Origin: Candidatus Cloacimonadota bacterium
GTDB taxonomy: Bacteria > Muiribacteriota > UBA6191
Assembly (NCBI GenBank): GCA_023954715.1
Contig: JAGSHD010000003.1
Coordinates: 248,001-312,000, forward strand
Length of the DNA stretch: 64,000 bases
Direction: 5' to 3'
Positions 9,076 to 18,819 of the stretch are shown piece by piece. Under the pieces are notes generated by a model. It made no database searches, was not told where the DNA came from, and was given only the letters and a program-made list of their open reading frames with translations. Each line of letters begins with the position of its first letter. The first letter of the stretch is position 1. The translations under genes were made by a program, and so were the position numbers.

Positions 9076-11262
9076 TTGCGATCACAATACAGTTTTAATC
9101 ATTTAATTATATCCGTTGTTTTAATTCCGATAATAACCATTGCGTTGATTTTAGTTTTTTTATTATTTCAAAAGTTTGAAGTATACAATGTCATGAAACA
9201 TCTAGGAGTTGATGTGGGCTTTACCATGTATGCTTCTAAAACAGTTCATGAGCTACAAAAAGAAAGAGGATTAAGCGCCTCCTACCTAAATGATAAAAGT
9301 TCACATTCTCAACTTACCCAATTACTTCAATCTCAATATATAAAAACAAATCATGTAATTAGTGATTTTAAGTATATTATGTCTGACCCACACGATGTTG
9401 ATGATCAACATCATACACATAATTTATTAAAAGATAATATCACCCTCATACTCAAAAGATTATCTAAGATCAGAAATGACATAATCAATCAAAACATTAG
9501 TTCGGAACAAAGTTTTGCCTTTTATTCTACTATAAACGATTTACTATTGGATTCAACTTTAGTTTTACAAATCTCAGACCCTAGCTTTGCACAGTCTATT
9601 AGAGCTTATCAAAACTTCATCTTTGCCAAAGAGGCGGCCGGTAAAGAACGAGCAGGTTTGGCTAATATCTTTACTCTAGGTACGATGAGTGACAAAAATA
9701 AGCTAAAAATAGTTAAACTGATACATGAGCAAGAGATATTTTTTGACCACTTTCTCAAGTACGCAAATATAGACGATATTAAATTGTATAAAGAAATGCA
9801 AAAGCGAGATCACTTTTATCAAGTAACAGATATGCGTGCCAAAGCTCTGTCAGCTAAGATGGGACAAGATCTAAGCATTCAGTCTCTGTATTGGTTTCAA
9901 ACCAATACAAAGCGCATCGATGATTTGTTCACTCTCGAAAGGTTAATGGCCAATAGAATACAAAGTAAAGCGCGTGAAAAATCTGAATTTGCTAGATCAC
10001 AAATTTTTGTTGCTTTAGTTGGTTTTATTTTAGTATTGTCTCTAATACTTTCTATTAGTTATCAGTTATATAAATCAATTAATAAACGTATAGCAGATGA
10101 TTTTGAAATAATCCAAGTAAATGCTCGCGCCAAATCTGAGTTTTTAGCAACTATGTCCCATGAAATTAGAACTCCAATGAATGGAGTCATAGGGATGACC
10201 CAGCTCCTAAACGCATCTAAACTAAATGACGAGCAAAAGGATATGGTTTCTACCATCAAATCATGCGGTGACAATTTGCTCGTGATTATCAATGACATAT
10301 TGGACTTTTCAAAGATTGAAGCAGGGAAACTACAATTAGAAATGTCAGACTTTGATGTGGAGGAATTTGTAAATGATATCTTGTCTTTATTTTCAGGGTC
10401 AAATTCAATATCTAAGGTACAAATCAAAAAGCAAATTCAAGAGGGGTTACCAAAGACTTTGATTGGAGACAAGACTAGACTGCGGCAGATTGTCTCAAAC
10501 TTACTTTCTAATGCGGTAAAGTTTTCTTATAGTGGTGATGAGGTCCAATTACAAGTTTCATGGAAAAAATTATCTTTAGATGAAGTGTTAATAATCTTTA
10601 CAATCATTGATCGCGGGATCGGTATACATAAAGAAGACCAATCAAAGTTGTTTCAGGCTTTTTCTCAAGCAGATAACACAATTACTAGAACTCATGGTGG
10701 TACTGGTTTAGGTTTGGTTATTTGTACCAAACTGGCCCAACTAATGGACGCTACTATAGATTTACAGAGTGAATTTGGGAAAGGAACTAAAGTAACATTT
10801 TCTGTACCCTTAAAGTATAAAAGTGGACCTATTGTAACTTCAGATTGTTTACAAAAACCACAGCTTAATTTGACCACTATCGAAAGTGATGAAACTCGTA
10901 TACTGTTAGTGGAAGATAACGTCGTTAATCAAAAAATTGCTAGTGCCATGATCAAAAAACTTGGATTTAAATGTGATATTGCCGCAAACGGTCAAAAGGG
11001 TCTCGATGCCATAGCAACAGGATCTTACAGCTTAGTTTTCATGGATATCATGATGCCAGTAATGGATGGACTTACTGCAACCAAAGAAATCATCAAACTA
11101 TACGGTGATAAGGCTCCTACAATAGTAGCTATAACAGCTAACGCCTTCAAAGAAGATCGTGAGCAATGTTTTGCTATTGGTATGACAGATTTTATACCAA
11201 AACCAATTCAGCTAAGCGATCTTGAACGAGTTTTGGATAGCTGGATCCAAGCTAAGACTTAA
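9076..11262 (+). CDS. Hybrid sensor histidine kinase with NIT-type sensor
   Basis: Membrane hybrid kinase of about 728 residues. Order: TM helix (about 10-32); periplasmic helical sensor with [13 protein letters not shown] and [11 protein letters not shown], typical of the nitrate/nitrite-sensing NIT domain; second TM (about 310-335); HisKA with [14 protein letters not shown]; HATPase with [17 protein letters not shown] and GTGLGL; C-terminal receiver with LLVEDN, phospho-Asp in FMDIMMP, and a KP motif. Start TTG at 9076 is preceded by AGGTG 6 nt upstream; the alternative GTG at 9067 lies inside that site. It converges with ygfZ, stops 5 bp apart. No dedicated output regulator lies beside it. 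The ligand is only a family-based guess. Confidence 0.88.
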   Translation: MRSQYSFNHLIISVVLIPIITIALILVFLLFQKFEVYNVMKHLGVDVGFTMYASKTVHELQKERGLSASYLNDKSSHSQLTQLLQSQYIKTNHVISDFKYIMSDPHDVDDQHHTHNLLKDNITLILKRLSKIRNDIINQNISSEQSFAFYSTINDLLLDSTLVLQISDPSFAQSIRAYQNFIFAKEAAGKERAGLANIFTLGTMSDKNKLKIVKLIHEQEIFFDHFLKYANIDDIKLYKEMQKRDHFYQVTDMRAKALSAKMGQDLSIQSLYWFQTNTKRIDDLFTLERLMANRIQSKAREKSEFARSQIFVALVGFILVLSLILSISYQLYKSINKRIADDFEIIQVNARAKSEFLATMSHEIRTPMNGVIGMTQLLNASKLNDEQKDMVSTIKSCGDNLLVIINDILDFSKIEAGKLQLEMSDFDVEEFVNDILSLFSGSNSISKVQIKKQIQEGLPKTLIGDKTRLRQIVSNLLSNAVKFSYSGDEVQLQVSWKKLSLDEVLIIFTIIDRGIGIHKEDQSKLFQAFSQADNTITRTHGGTGLGLVICTKLAQLMDATIDLQSEFGKGTKVTFSVPLKYKSGPIVTSDCLQKPQLNLTTIESDETRILLVEDNVVNQKIASAMIKKLGFKCDIAANGQKGLDAIATGSYSLVFMDIMMPVMDGLTATKEIIKLYGDKAPTIVAITANAFKEDREQCFAIGMTDFIPKPIQLSDLERVLDSWIQAKT

Positions 11263-11267
11263 AACTC

Positions 11268-12215
11268 TTAACGAACAATAATGCCAGTGACATCATTAAT
11301 TTTTGCACATTTACCAATCTCTTTGAGCAATGTCGGTAGAAAACCTAAAACATAAGTTTTATTGCTATCAACAATGAAAGAAGTAACAAATCCTTTTGAT
11401 GAATCATCTATGAAAAACTTTTCCCCAATAGGGTTAAATGTAAGTGGAGTGTCAAATTCTACCAAACTTAAGGTCTTGTTAGTATGACCTCTATTTTTTA
11501 TACGAGCTAAAATTTCATAGCCCAAAAAGCAACCTTTAGAAAAAGATACAAATTCATTATGCTCTAGTTCAGCGATCAATTTATCGTTTTCGTTGTATTC
11601 TTGATTAGCTATTGGATAGAAGTTCATAATCCGTAATTTATCAATGGATTGTGCGTTCAACAAGTGTACTGATGTTAAGTCAGGAGTATTGGTTTTAGAA
11701 AAACAATGCGTAGTAGTGTTATCTCCGAAGCCAGTCCATTTAAAAATCAAATCTTCACCATCTTGTACAAAACCGTAATCTGAGTCAAACATAGAACTGT
11801 ACTTAGACTCAGTTACATAGCTAACACTATAAAAGTTCTCTAACAACTCCATCTCAACATCTTCTGCGATAATAAACATATCTAATTGAGTCATGAGAGC
11901 TTCGGTAGTGGATGATTCATGCAGTAAATATAAGCAATCCTCACCTACAAAAAACTCAACACGAGAAATTAATTTCGCTTTAGTATTGCCTACTAAGGTG
12001 GTAGTACCTTGATTTACTTTTAGAGAACTTAACTGATTGGTGCTCTGACCTTGCATATATTTTAGACGATCAGCTCCAGTGAGTTTAAGTATACTCAAAA
12101 ATGAAGAGTCAAAGGCTTGTATAGTTTGAGTGTTATTTGAATAAACTAAAGACTTTGAGTATAAATCATTCTGAGGAAGATCTGAAAATGTGGATAGACT
12201 TGATAAAAGTAGCAT
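11268..12215 (-). CDS. YgfZ/CAF17-family folate-binding protein
   Basis: 315 residues. YgfZ proteins bind tetrahydrofolate and help make or repair iron-sulfur enzymes such as MiaB. The diagnostic motif K-G-C-(Y/F)-x-G-Q-E appears as SKGCFLGYEILAR, keeping the functional Cys but with Tyr instead of Gln. The N-terminal segment LTGADRLKYMQGQSTNQL matches the family start of the aminomethyltransferase-like fold. Start is supported by GGAGA 6 nt before the ATG. Transcribed divergently from the propeller gene at 12444. Confidence 0.88.
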   Translation of the reverse strand: MLLLSSLSTFSDLPQNDLYSKSLVYSNNTQTIQAFDSSFLSILKLTGADRLKYMQGQSTNQLSSLKVNQGTTTLVGNTKAKLISRVEFFVGEDCLYLLHESSTTEALMTQLDMFIIAEDVEMELLENFYSVSYVTESKYSSMFDSDYGFVQDGEDLIFKWTGFGDNTTTHCFSKTNTPDLTSVHLLNAQSIDKLRIMNFYPIANQEYNENDKLIAELEHNEFVSFSKGCFLGYEILARIKNRGHTNKTLSLVEFDTPLTFNPIGEKFFIDDSSKGFVTSFIVDSNKTYVLGFLPTLLKEIGKCAKINDVTGIIVR

Positions 12216-12343
12216 TGATTCTCCAATTGAAAAACAAGATTAAATAACCTGGAAACCATACTATCTAAAAAAAATCAAAAAGTATATAGGTTCATGGTTT
12301 TTAGGGTATTTGCAACAAATGTGAACTGAAAAATACAATTTTA

Positions 12344-12371
12344 TAGACTTTTCTAAGCCTTATGTTATAAT
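12344..12371 (+). promoter_or_regulatory. Sigma-70-type promoter candidate
   Basis: A perfect TATAAT (12366-12371) lies 16 bp after TAGACT (12344-12349, four of six matches to TTGACA) in the divergent gap between ygfZ and the propeller gene at 12444. It would give a leader of about 65 nt. Confidence 0.35.
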
Positions 12372-12443
12372 TAGCTATCTTGAGTCTCTCACTCAATTCA
12401 AAACCAATTTCCCAAAAATATGGCTTAGCATAAGGATTCGTAC

Positions 12444-13082
12444 ATGCAAAAAATGATGACAGTTCAAACAGGTAGTTTAGATGGCTTAACCTTCGATGGT
12501 AGCGATCTATGGATTAGTGATATCAGTGAAAAAATGGTAAAAAAGGTTTCTATCGCCGAACAAAACGTCATGAAAGAAATTAAATTTTTACCTAGTGGTA
12601 TCCCAAAAGCAATCTCATTTGTTAATGATGCGCTTTTAATTAGCAACTACGATAATATTAATGCTAGTACAAGTGAAATTATTCAACTAAACGTAATGAA
12701 CGGAAAAACCCTTCGAACATTAAACTGCCCAACTTTTGTTGATAGCGGTATTGCTTATGATAACCATGATTTTTGGGGGGCATCATCTAGCGAACAAAAA
12801 ATTGTAAAGTTTCATGTAAACTCTGGAGAAACAAGCACTGAGTTTCAATATGACTTCCCTGTGCTTGCAATAGGTTGGACAGGACAACATTTAATTGCTG
12901 TTTTTGATAAAATGGATACAGATCAATGTTGTGATATTGCATTGATCTGCTCAAAATCTGGCGATATTTTATCAAGTACTTCTATACCTAATAAGGTATC
13001 AGGTGTAACTTTTGCTGAAAGTATGATTTTCTACACAAACTCTGATCTAAAAGAAATTCAAGTAACTAAGCTAAAGGGCTAA
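12444..13082 (+). CDS. Small beta-propeller-like protein, function unknown
   Basis: 212 residues with no signal peptide, so probably cytoplasmic. It is made of repeats of about 45 residues of the type LDGLTFDGSDLWISD, DSGIAYDNHDFWGAS and VSGVTFAESMIFYTN, each followed by a strand such as KVSIAEQ, VKFHVNS or EIQVTKL. This is the rhythm of YVTN/glutamine-cyclotransferase-like propellers, but with only four to five repeats it is shorter than a closed single propeller. Its stop codon is 1 bp from the stop of the convergent receiver-kinase gene. No partner or pathway can be inferred. Confidence 0.6.
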   Translation: MQKMMTVQTGSLDGLTFDGSDLWISDISEKMVKKVSIAEQNVMKEIKFLPSGIPKAISFVNDALLISNYDNINASTSEIIQLNVMNGKTLRTLNCPTFVDSGIAYDNHDFWGASSSEQKIVKFHVNSGETSTEFQYDFPVLAIGWTGQHLIAVFDKMDTDQCCDIALICSKSGDILSSTSIPNKVSGVTFAESMIFYTNSDLKEIQVTKLKG

Positions 13083-13083
13083 C

Positions 13084-14205
13084 TTAGGCTGAATCCCGGT
13101 TAGTTTTTCGTGCTTCTGGATTTTGAAATTTAAAGGTAACTAAAGTACCACTACCAAATATACTTTGGAAGTCGATAAATGCTCCGTGCTCACTAATAAT
13201 CGCTTGAGTAGCCGGCAGACCTAATCCTGTACCGTTAAACTTGTTATCATAAACATTTCCACCTAGAGCACCTTTCGTAGTATAGAATAATCGTCCTAAG
13301 TTTTCTAATTTATCCGGTGGAATACCGATGCCATTATCTTCTACAGAGAGATGATATTCATTAGATTTTTCGATCAATCGAACTTCTATTAAACGATTCT
13401 CACTATTTAATGTAGCATGGTAGGAGTTAGAAAGAACATTATATACAGCCTGCATTAGATTACCGGCATTACCATGAACTGTACAAGCTTTATCTGGGAG
13501 AGATAGCTGAATATTGAAGTTTCTTGCAGATCCATCACGAGCATTTTTAAGTTTTTTAACTGCCTCATGAACTACATCTTGTAAGTTTACAGGTAGAAAA
13601 TTATCATAACCACTTTGTTTTAACTCACGTAAAGTATGTACTAGAGTTAAACCTCTATCTACATTATCATTTAAATCTGGAATCTTTGTACTAAAGTAAT
13701 CAGCACCTTTCAGCTCGTACAATTGAAATGACAGTTTTAGGGCTGCAAAGATATTATTAAACTCATGTGTCAAACCACTCAACAAACTCTCGAAAGACTT
13801 TAGCTGATTTTGAACACGTGTGTGTTCGGTGACTTCTCGTTGTTTAATAAGACTGTTGATTCTAGCTACTAGCTCGTCATAATTAGGGGGCTTTACGATA
13901 TAATCGTTGGCACCAGCACCTAAACAAGTAACGATAGACTCTTTAGACGATTTAGCTGTTAGCATAATCACAATCAAAGAATTATACTTGCTGTCTGACC
14001 TTAATCTCTTTAAGATATCCAAACCACTGATTTGGGGCATCATCCAATCTAGGATTAAAACCTTAGGAATATAGTTATCTAATAAATCAAAGAGTTGTTG
14101 ACCGCTTTCAAGAACCTCAATACTAAAAAATTGACATAATTGTTTTTCGACGATAAAACGATTGAGTCGATTATCATCAACATATACTACATCAACAAAC
14201 TTCAT
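13084..14205 (-). CDS. Receiver-domain histidine kinase (REC-HK fusion)
   Basis: 373-residue soluble protein with the receiver first. The REC domain (about 1-125) has DVVYVDDN, phospho-Asp in LILDWMMP, MLTA and the KPP motif. The kinase follows with a HisKA-type SGLTHEFNN (H-box of the NtrB-like HEFNN kind), an N-box QAVYNVLSNSYHA, VEDNGIGIP and GTGLGLPATQAI. Cytoplasmic REC-HK proteins usually relay signals from another kinase. The hybrid kinase at 9-11 kb is the nearest candidate, an inference from proximity only. The start has AGGACTAAA directly before the ATG. Confidence 0.88.
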   Translation of the reverse strand: MKFVDVVYVDDNRLNRFIVEKQLCQFFSIEVLESGQQLFDLLDNYIPKVLILDWMMPQISGLDILKRLRSDSKYNSLIVIMLTAKSSKESIVTCLGAGANDYIVKPPNYDELVARINSLIKQREVTEHTRVQNQLKSFESLLSGLTHEFNNIFAALKLSFQLYELKGADYFSTKIPDLNDNVDRGLTLVHTLRELKQSGYDNFLPVNLQDVVHEAVKKLKNARDGSARNFNIQLSLPDKACTVHGNAGNLMQAVYNVLSNSYHATLNSENRLIEVRLIEKSNEYHLSVEDNGIGIPPDKLENLGRLFYTTKGALGGNVYDNKFNGTGLGLPATQAIISEHGAFIDFQSIFGSGTLVTFKFQNPEARKTNRDSA

Positions 14206-14417
14206 TTTAGTCCTATAGTTAAATCAGTTTTATTATCTCATTACTTTGCCAAACATATTTACATATTATAAGGCATCAATATATCGAATACAAAAACAAA
14301 GAGCATTTATATATTAAAAATGATAACTTATACTTAAGTAATCGGATAATGGTGTAATTATTCAATGATTTTTTAGACATTTGCATCTATAACTATAATA
14401 TATATTCTATCTAATTT

Positions 14418-15839
14418 ATGTCACAAAGTTTCTACTATCTTTATCAAGAGTTTCTACTTGAAGAGTCCAATACCATTGAAAATATGCAGTTCCTCACGAC
14501 GGCAGTTCAAGATGTTTTTATAAGGGAATTGTCGAAATTTGGAGGCTCTCATCAAAAAGGAAAAAAAAGCAAGATTATATCGAAGTTTGATTCAATTAAC
14601 GATCTCGAGAACTACATACTAAATCTTTTTGAATTATTCACTAAAATTAAAGAAGCAAATAACGAGCATAATTTTCAATGTATTAGTTACGTTTGTTTAA
14701 CACCTAAGCTCGACCAACAGACCCTAGAGGATATTAGAACGGCAAGTAGCAGTGGACTTCAAGCCTCATATCTGTATTCTAAAGTTGCCTTAGCTTTGTC
14801 TAAATTTGAAGAAGAAAATTCTACAGGCAAGTACTTTCGATACAAACAATTAGATACTGACAACGGTCTAGATGAAACTAGTCAAGAAACAAATAGCTAT
14901 AGAGCCATAGCTCCTAAGATTTTTGGATTGATTGTACTGTTTGTTGTAATGGGCCAGCTGGCATCTTTTTTAGTAAGCTTTATGAGTGATAAATATGATG
15001 ATATGCGCTATGCAAAACTAGATCAAGCTCTTGTTAAAGGAGACTCATTTTCGCTCTATCAAAACGCTCTTAAATTTGATGAAGATCAAGTGGACGAGAA
15101 ATTTGGCTTTTATATTGATGAATTGGTAAAATCCACAATACATAGCACAGACACTAAAGTTAAAATTGACTATCTAGTTATAAAGGAGAGGATTCTTGCT
15201 TTGGAGTCCAAATTAAAGAGTTTTCCTGCAGTAAGGTTGTACTCTAATTTGATTGGTCTACATGAGAAATCCCTAGAAGGTGAAATTTCATTTCATGAGA
15301 TAAACCAACTCTTGATTCAATCCGCTACAATCAAGCAAAAATATATTATATTAGTTTTTTCATTGGATTTGAATGTAAAAAAGTTTCAACTTATCCAAAA
15401 GGCAATTATGTTAAAACTTAAGGATGAAGACCTACACTATATACTCACACACTTGTTTCAACTCTCACTTAAAGAAAGTATTGATGGAAGATTTGAATAC
15501 TATAAAACCCTAATCAAAGATAATGAAGATCCTGACTTTAGATCTATTTTACAAAATAACCTAATCCACTTCGATGACAAAATACGTAGAAACTCTTACA
15601 AGCTTTTGGTCCAACTAAAGAATCTAGAATCATATCAGTTTGCTCAGTTTATAGATTATGAACTTACTCATACTTCGGATTATCTTCTATTAGCTAGATT
15701 GATTAGCTCTCATTATTTAGATAGTCTGAAATCGGAAGTACTGCCAAGCTTAGAGCTTATATATAAAAAGGCGAAACGCTCTAAAGCTAGTAGTCAAACC
15801 TTGGCCGATATACAAAAGGGCATGCTTCCATTTAAATAA
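14418..15839 (+). CDS. Single-pass membrane protein of unknown function
   Basis: 473 residues, not recognised. The N-terminal half (about 1-165) is charged and helical and looks cytoplasmic. One hydrophobic helix follows at about 170-190 (KIFGLIVLFVVMGQLASFLV). The C-terminal 280 residues are predicted all-helical with short repeats (LIQKAIMLKLKDEDLHYILTHLFQ, then later similar units) reminiscent of TPR- or HEAT-like solenoids. No catalytic motif is seen. There is no clear ribosome-binding site before the ATG. It stands alone between the receiver-kinase (divergent, 212 bp away) and the next small gene. Confidence 0.6.
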   Translation: MSQSFYYLYQEFLLEESNTIENMQFLTTAVQDVFIRELSKFGGSHQKGKKSKIISKFDSINDLENYILNLFELFTKIKEANNEHNFQCISYVCLTPKLDQQTLEDIRTASSSGLQASYLYSKVALALSKFEEENSTGKYFRYKQLDTDNGLDETSQETNSYRAIAPKIFGLIVLFVVMGQLASFLVSFMSDKYDDMRYAKLDQALVKGDSFSLYQNALKFDEDQVDEKFGFYIDELVKSTIHSTDTKVKIDYLVIKERILALESKLKSFPAVRLYSNLIGLHEKSLEGEISFHEINQLLIQSATIKQKYIILVFSLDLNVKKFQLIQKAIMLKLKDEDLHYILTHLFQLSLKESIDGRFEYYKTLIKDNEDPDFRSILQNNLIHFDDKIRRNSYKLLVQLKNLESYQFAQFIDYELTHTSDYLLLARLISSHYLDSLKSEVLPSLELIYKKAKRSKASSQTLADIQKGMLPFK

Positions 15840-15928
15840 ATTAATTGTCTTTCTTATATCTACTCACTGCATAAAGCTTTCGATAGACTATATTATGATC
15901 GAAGCTAAAACAACTTGATAGGCTAAAA

Positions 15929-16525
15929 ATGAAACAGCAATACCAATTAACAGAATGGGATCAACTCTGGCATATTCAGTTAGACAATGAACCAATCGTT
16001 ACGAAAACAGGAAATATCCTAGCCTTGGCAAATGAGAAGCTACTAGAACGACTACTACTTGAGTCAGATGTTTTAGATAGTTACTGCTTTACAATATTAT
16101 CCAAAATAGTGGATCAAGAGTTTATCGTTTTTACGAAACTTTGGTCTATTCAAAATTATCGATCAATCTGTAAAGTACCAAATGATCAATACTCTTTGAA
16201 TATGCCGTCGTTAGCAGATTATTTACATCGCAAAAACTTGGTATTTGCTGAAAGCCAAGAGGTGAGTGATCGCTTTATGTTTGCATTATCTCTAGTCTAT
16301 AATAAGCTTGATATTGAACGTAAAGTAATACTTACTGAGTTAGTAGAGCTAGGGTTCGATGCTTGTATCAGTTTGGCGTTTATAGATGGTAAGGCTACCT
16401 TATCTGAACTTCTAGAAAATCAAGCTTACTTAAACTTCCTTCGTTTTGAACAAAGTGAGCAATATTTTTTAGATCACCTTGATACGAGATTTAAGTCTAT
16501 AATTGAGATGCTAGCTCTATTATAA
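15929..16525 (+). CDS. Unknown protein, possibly ATP12-chaperone-like
   Basis: 198-residue soluble protein. The first 60 residues (YQLTEWDQLWHIQLDNEP, then VTKTGNILALANEKL) resemble the N-terminus of the ATP12 family, F1-ATPase assembly chaperones: a strand, LDGrpl, kTPagn, then a helix. The rest is helical and shows weaker similarity, so the assignment is tentative. The gene lies 89 bp after the membrane protein at 14418 and its stop is 2 bp from the stop of the convergent HD-GYP gene. Confidence 0.4.
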   Translation: MKQQYQLTEWDQLWHIQLDNEPIVTKTGNILALANEKLLERLLLESDVLDSYCFTILSKIVDQEFIVFTKLWSIQNYRSICKVPNDQYSLNMPSLADYLHRKNLVFAESQEVSDRFMFALSLVYNKLDIERKVILTELVELGFDACISLAFIDGKATLSELLENQAYLNFLRFEQSEQYFLDHLDTRFKSIIEMLALL

Positions 16526-16527
16526 TT

Positions 16528-18447
16528 TTAGTAGTTTTCTGCTGCTTTAAAGGATTCTTTTTCAACAAATAATTTTACAAGGTTACCGTCAAGGTGACGT
16601 CCTTTGACTTCCATTTCTAGAATAAAAAGTGCTTTTTCAACAGGCATAGCTTTTTTGTAAGGTCGATCCGCAGCCGTTAGTGCATCATATATATCTGCAA
16701 TGGCCATCATTTTTGATTGTAGTAAAATCTCATCCTCAGTAAGGTTATTAGGATAACCATCGCCAGATAACCACTCATGGTGACCATAAGCGATGGCAGG
16801 TACATGTTTTAAACCTCTAGTCCAAGGAATTTTAGACAAGAATGTGAAGGAGTGAGTTACATGTGACTCAATCTCTTTACGTTCCTCCATAGTAATAGAG
16901 CCTTTTCTAATTGATAGGGCTTCTACTTCACGTTCAACTAAATAGCTTTTTTGTTGTCCATAAGGATCTAGGTATTTTCTATCTGCTATTTGTAGAAGTC
17001 GTTGGAAGTTACCTTCTTCTAAAATGGAGGGCTCATTCGTTTTAATAATGAAGTAGATAATATCTTCGATACTATCAATGTTAGCCTTTAACTCTTGATC
17101 AATTATTGAAAAATGAGCGGAAGCCAATCCATAACCCATACTTTCAATCATATTTAATTTTTTTGCTAAAGTCTGTGTCTCCAAACTTTTTAGAATATAT
17201 TCAAATCTACTACGAATATTATCCATTTCATAAGGATATAATTTTTTAGCTTTAACTAGAACTTGCTCTCTAACACCTATTTTTCCAAAATCATGTAGTA
17301 GAGAAGCATAACGTATCTCTTGTATATCTTTAGTATTGTAGTGAACGTCTTTATATAGTCCATCTGTCATTTGCGATGCAGCATTTGCTAAGTGACAGGT
17401 CATTAATGCTACTCGAAACGAATGACCAGAAGTAGTTGGATCTCGTTGTTCAATTGCGGTTACTGAAGCATTTACAAAACCTTCAAACAATGTTTGAATA
17501 TCTGCTAGTAGGGTTGTGTTTTTTAAACACATGGCAGCCTGAGAGGTTAAAGACTGCATGATGCTTTGATCAGATTGAGTAAAACTAATAATTTGATCTA
17601 CGTTGATTTTAGTATCTGCCAAGGCTTGGTATTTGGGTGATTTTTTGTTGATCAACTGTACAACACCTAATATTTTTGCCTCGTTATCCACCATAGGGTA
17701 GACCATCATACTTTTAGTACGATAACCGGTATCTAAATCAACATTATTATGAAAAACATAATCTTTATCAGGAGAAATCTCATATACATCATCAATGATT
17801 AGAGCCTCACCAGTAAACCCGACATAGCCAGCTAAACTTTTTTTAGATACAGGTAAAGTTAGATCAACTTTTACGTTTTGATTTAAAGTATCATTTTGAA
17901 AATAGGCAAAATTAAGCTCTATTGGATTATCATCAGAATCATATCGAACCACACAAATTGAACCAGCATCGGCGTTAGTTAGTTCACGAGATTTTGTCAG
18001 GATAAGATTCATTAAAACATAGGGGTCAGAAATAGAAGACAAAGCCTGGCCTATTTCATTCAAGTCGTTAAGTTTTTCGGATTCGATTTCTAGCTGCTCT
18101 TCAACAGAGGCTAATTTATCTAGCTGTAAGTGATGTTTTTTGGCGTTATCTATACACAAATTTAATGAATTTTTAGATATAGGAAAAGGCAAGATTTGAT
18201 CGAAAGCAATCTTTTTAATTAAACCTTCACTTACTTCAGAAATCTCTTGTACATAAATACAAACTTTCTCTTGAGCACAGTAAAAGTTATCCGTATCGGC
18301 AATGCAGGTCCATTGTTCATTGTTGAGTATGAATACAATGAAATCGCTTTCAACTTCAACACTGGTGATGAATTGGTCTACAGACCGAACGTCTACACCG
18401 GCAAGAAAATCGAAACCCGACAAATCATAATTACTGACTATTTTCAT
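16528..18447 (-). CDS. GAF/HD-GYP protein, probable cyclic-di-GMP phosphodiesterase
   Basis: 639 residues. N-terminus (about 1-105) has the alpha/beta rhythm of a receiver but no acidic pocket, ending in LPFPISKNSLN where a true receiver has KP; I read it as a degenerate receiver. A coiled segment, then a GAF domain (about 140-310, SICVVRYDSD to QAAMCLKNT). C-terminal HD-GYP domain: SLLHDFGKIGVREQ with the HD pair, then GHHEWLSGDGYP, the GYP signature, and MMAIADIYDALTAADRPYKKAM. The domain hydrolyses cyclic di-GMP in studied relatives. AGGTGG precedes the start. No GGDEF cyclase is present in the window, so its partner lies elsewhere. Confidence 0.88.
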   Translation of the reverse strand: MKIVSNYDLSGFDFLAGVDVRSVDQFITSVEVESDFIVFILNNEQWTCIADTDNFYCAQEKVCIYVQEISEVSEGLIKKIAFDQILPFPISKNSLNLCIDNAKKHHLQLDKLASVEEQLEIESEKLNDLNEIGQALSSISDPYVLMNLILTKSRELTNADAGSICVVRYDSDDNPIELNFAYFQNDTLNQNVKVDLTLPVSKKSLAGYVGFTGEALIIDDVYEISPDKDYVFHNNVDLDTGYRTKSMMVYPMVDNEAKILGVVQLINKKSPKYQALADTKINVDQIISFTQSDQSIMQSLTSQAAMCLKNTTLLADIQTLFEGFVNASVTAIEQRDPTTSGHSFRVALMTCHLANAASQMTDGLYKDVHYNTKDIQEIRYASLLHDFGKIGVREQVLVKAKKLYPYEMDNIRSRFEYILKSLETQTLAKKLNMIESMGYGLASAHFSIIDQELKANIDSIEDIIYFIIKTNEPSILEEGNFQRLLQIADRKYLDPYGQQKSYLVEREVEALSIRKGSITMEERKEIESHVTHSFTFLSKIPWTRGLKHVPAIAYGHHEWLSGDGYPNNLTEDEILLQSKMMAIADIYDALTAADRPYKKAMPVEKALFILEMEVKGRHLDGNLVKLFVEKESFKAAENY

Positions 18448-18819
18448 AATTTATACCACCTACAAAACATTTGTACAGTATACCTTAACTTACTTTAAAT
18501 TAATTTGTAATGAGATTTAATATATTTTAAACAATATGTCCAGTTATTTATAGCACTGTAACCATTATTGTCTATCCTAATTAAAAAAAATATATGAAAT
18601 CTAATTTTAAGGCCCATAAAGCAATATATTTTTACTCTTATCGATCGATTTTGAAATTTACCTAACGATTGTAGAAACATCTTTGAACTTTACATATATA
18701 ATCATACATAGTATTTTATTGCTTAACATATATCAAGTCTATTGTACAATTAGCCTTTTAATTACTACAAAAGTAACGATATTAGTGACAAAATTACGTA
18801 TAATCTTGAAAGGGTTGTA
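18448..18819. other. Divergent AT-rich gap between the HD-GYP gene and glgB
   Basis: 372 bp without a credible gene. A TATAAT at 18799-18804 lies too close to the glgB ribosome-binding site (AAAGGG) to be a normal promoter, because transcripts would begin inside that site. I found no convincing pair of -35 and -10 boxes elsewhere and no strong hairpin. It presumably holds the promoters of both divergent genes, but I cannot assign them. Confidence 0.5.

Noticed and set aside
18495..18680. 61-codon minus-strand frame in the gap before glgB
   Set aside because: No ribosome site, biased composition, no protein-like pattern.
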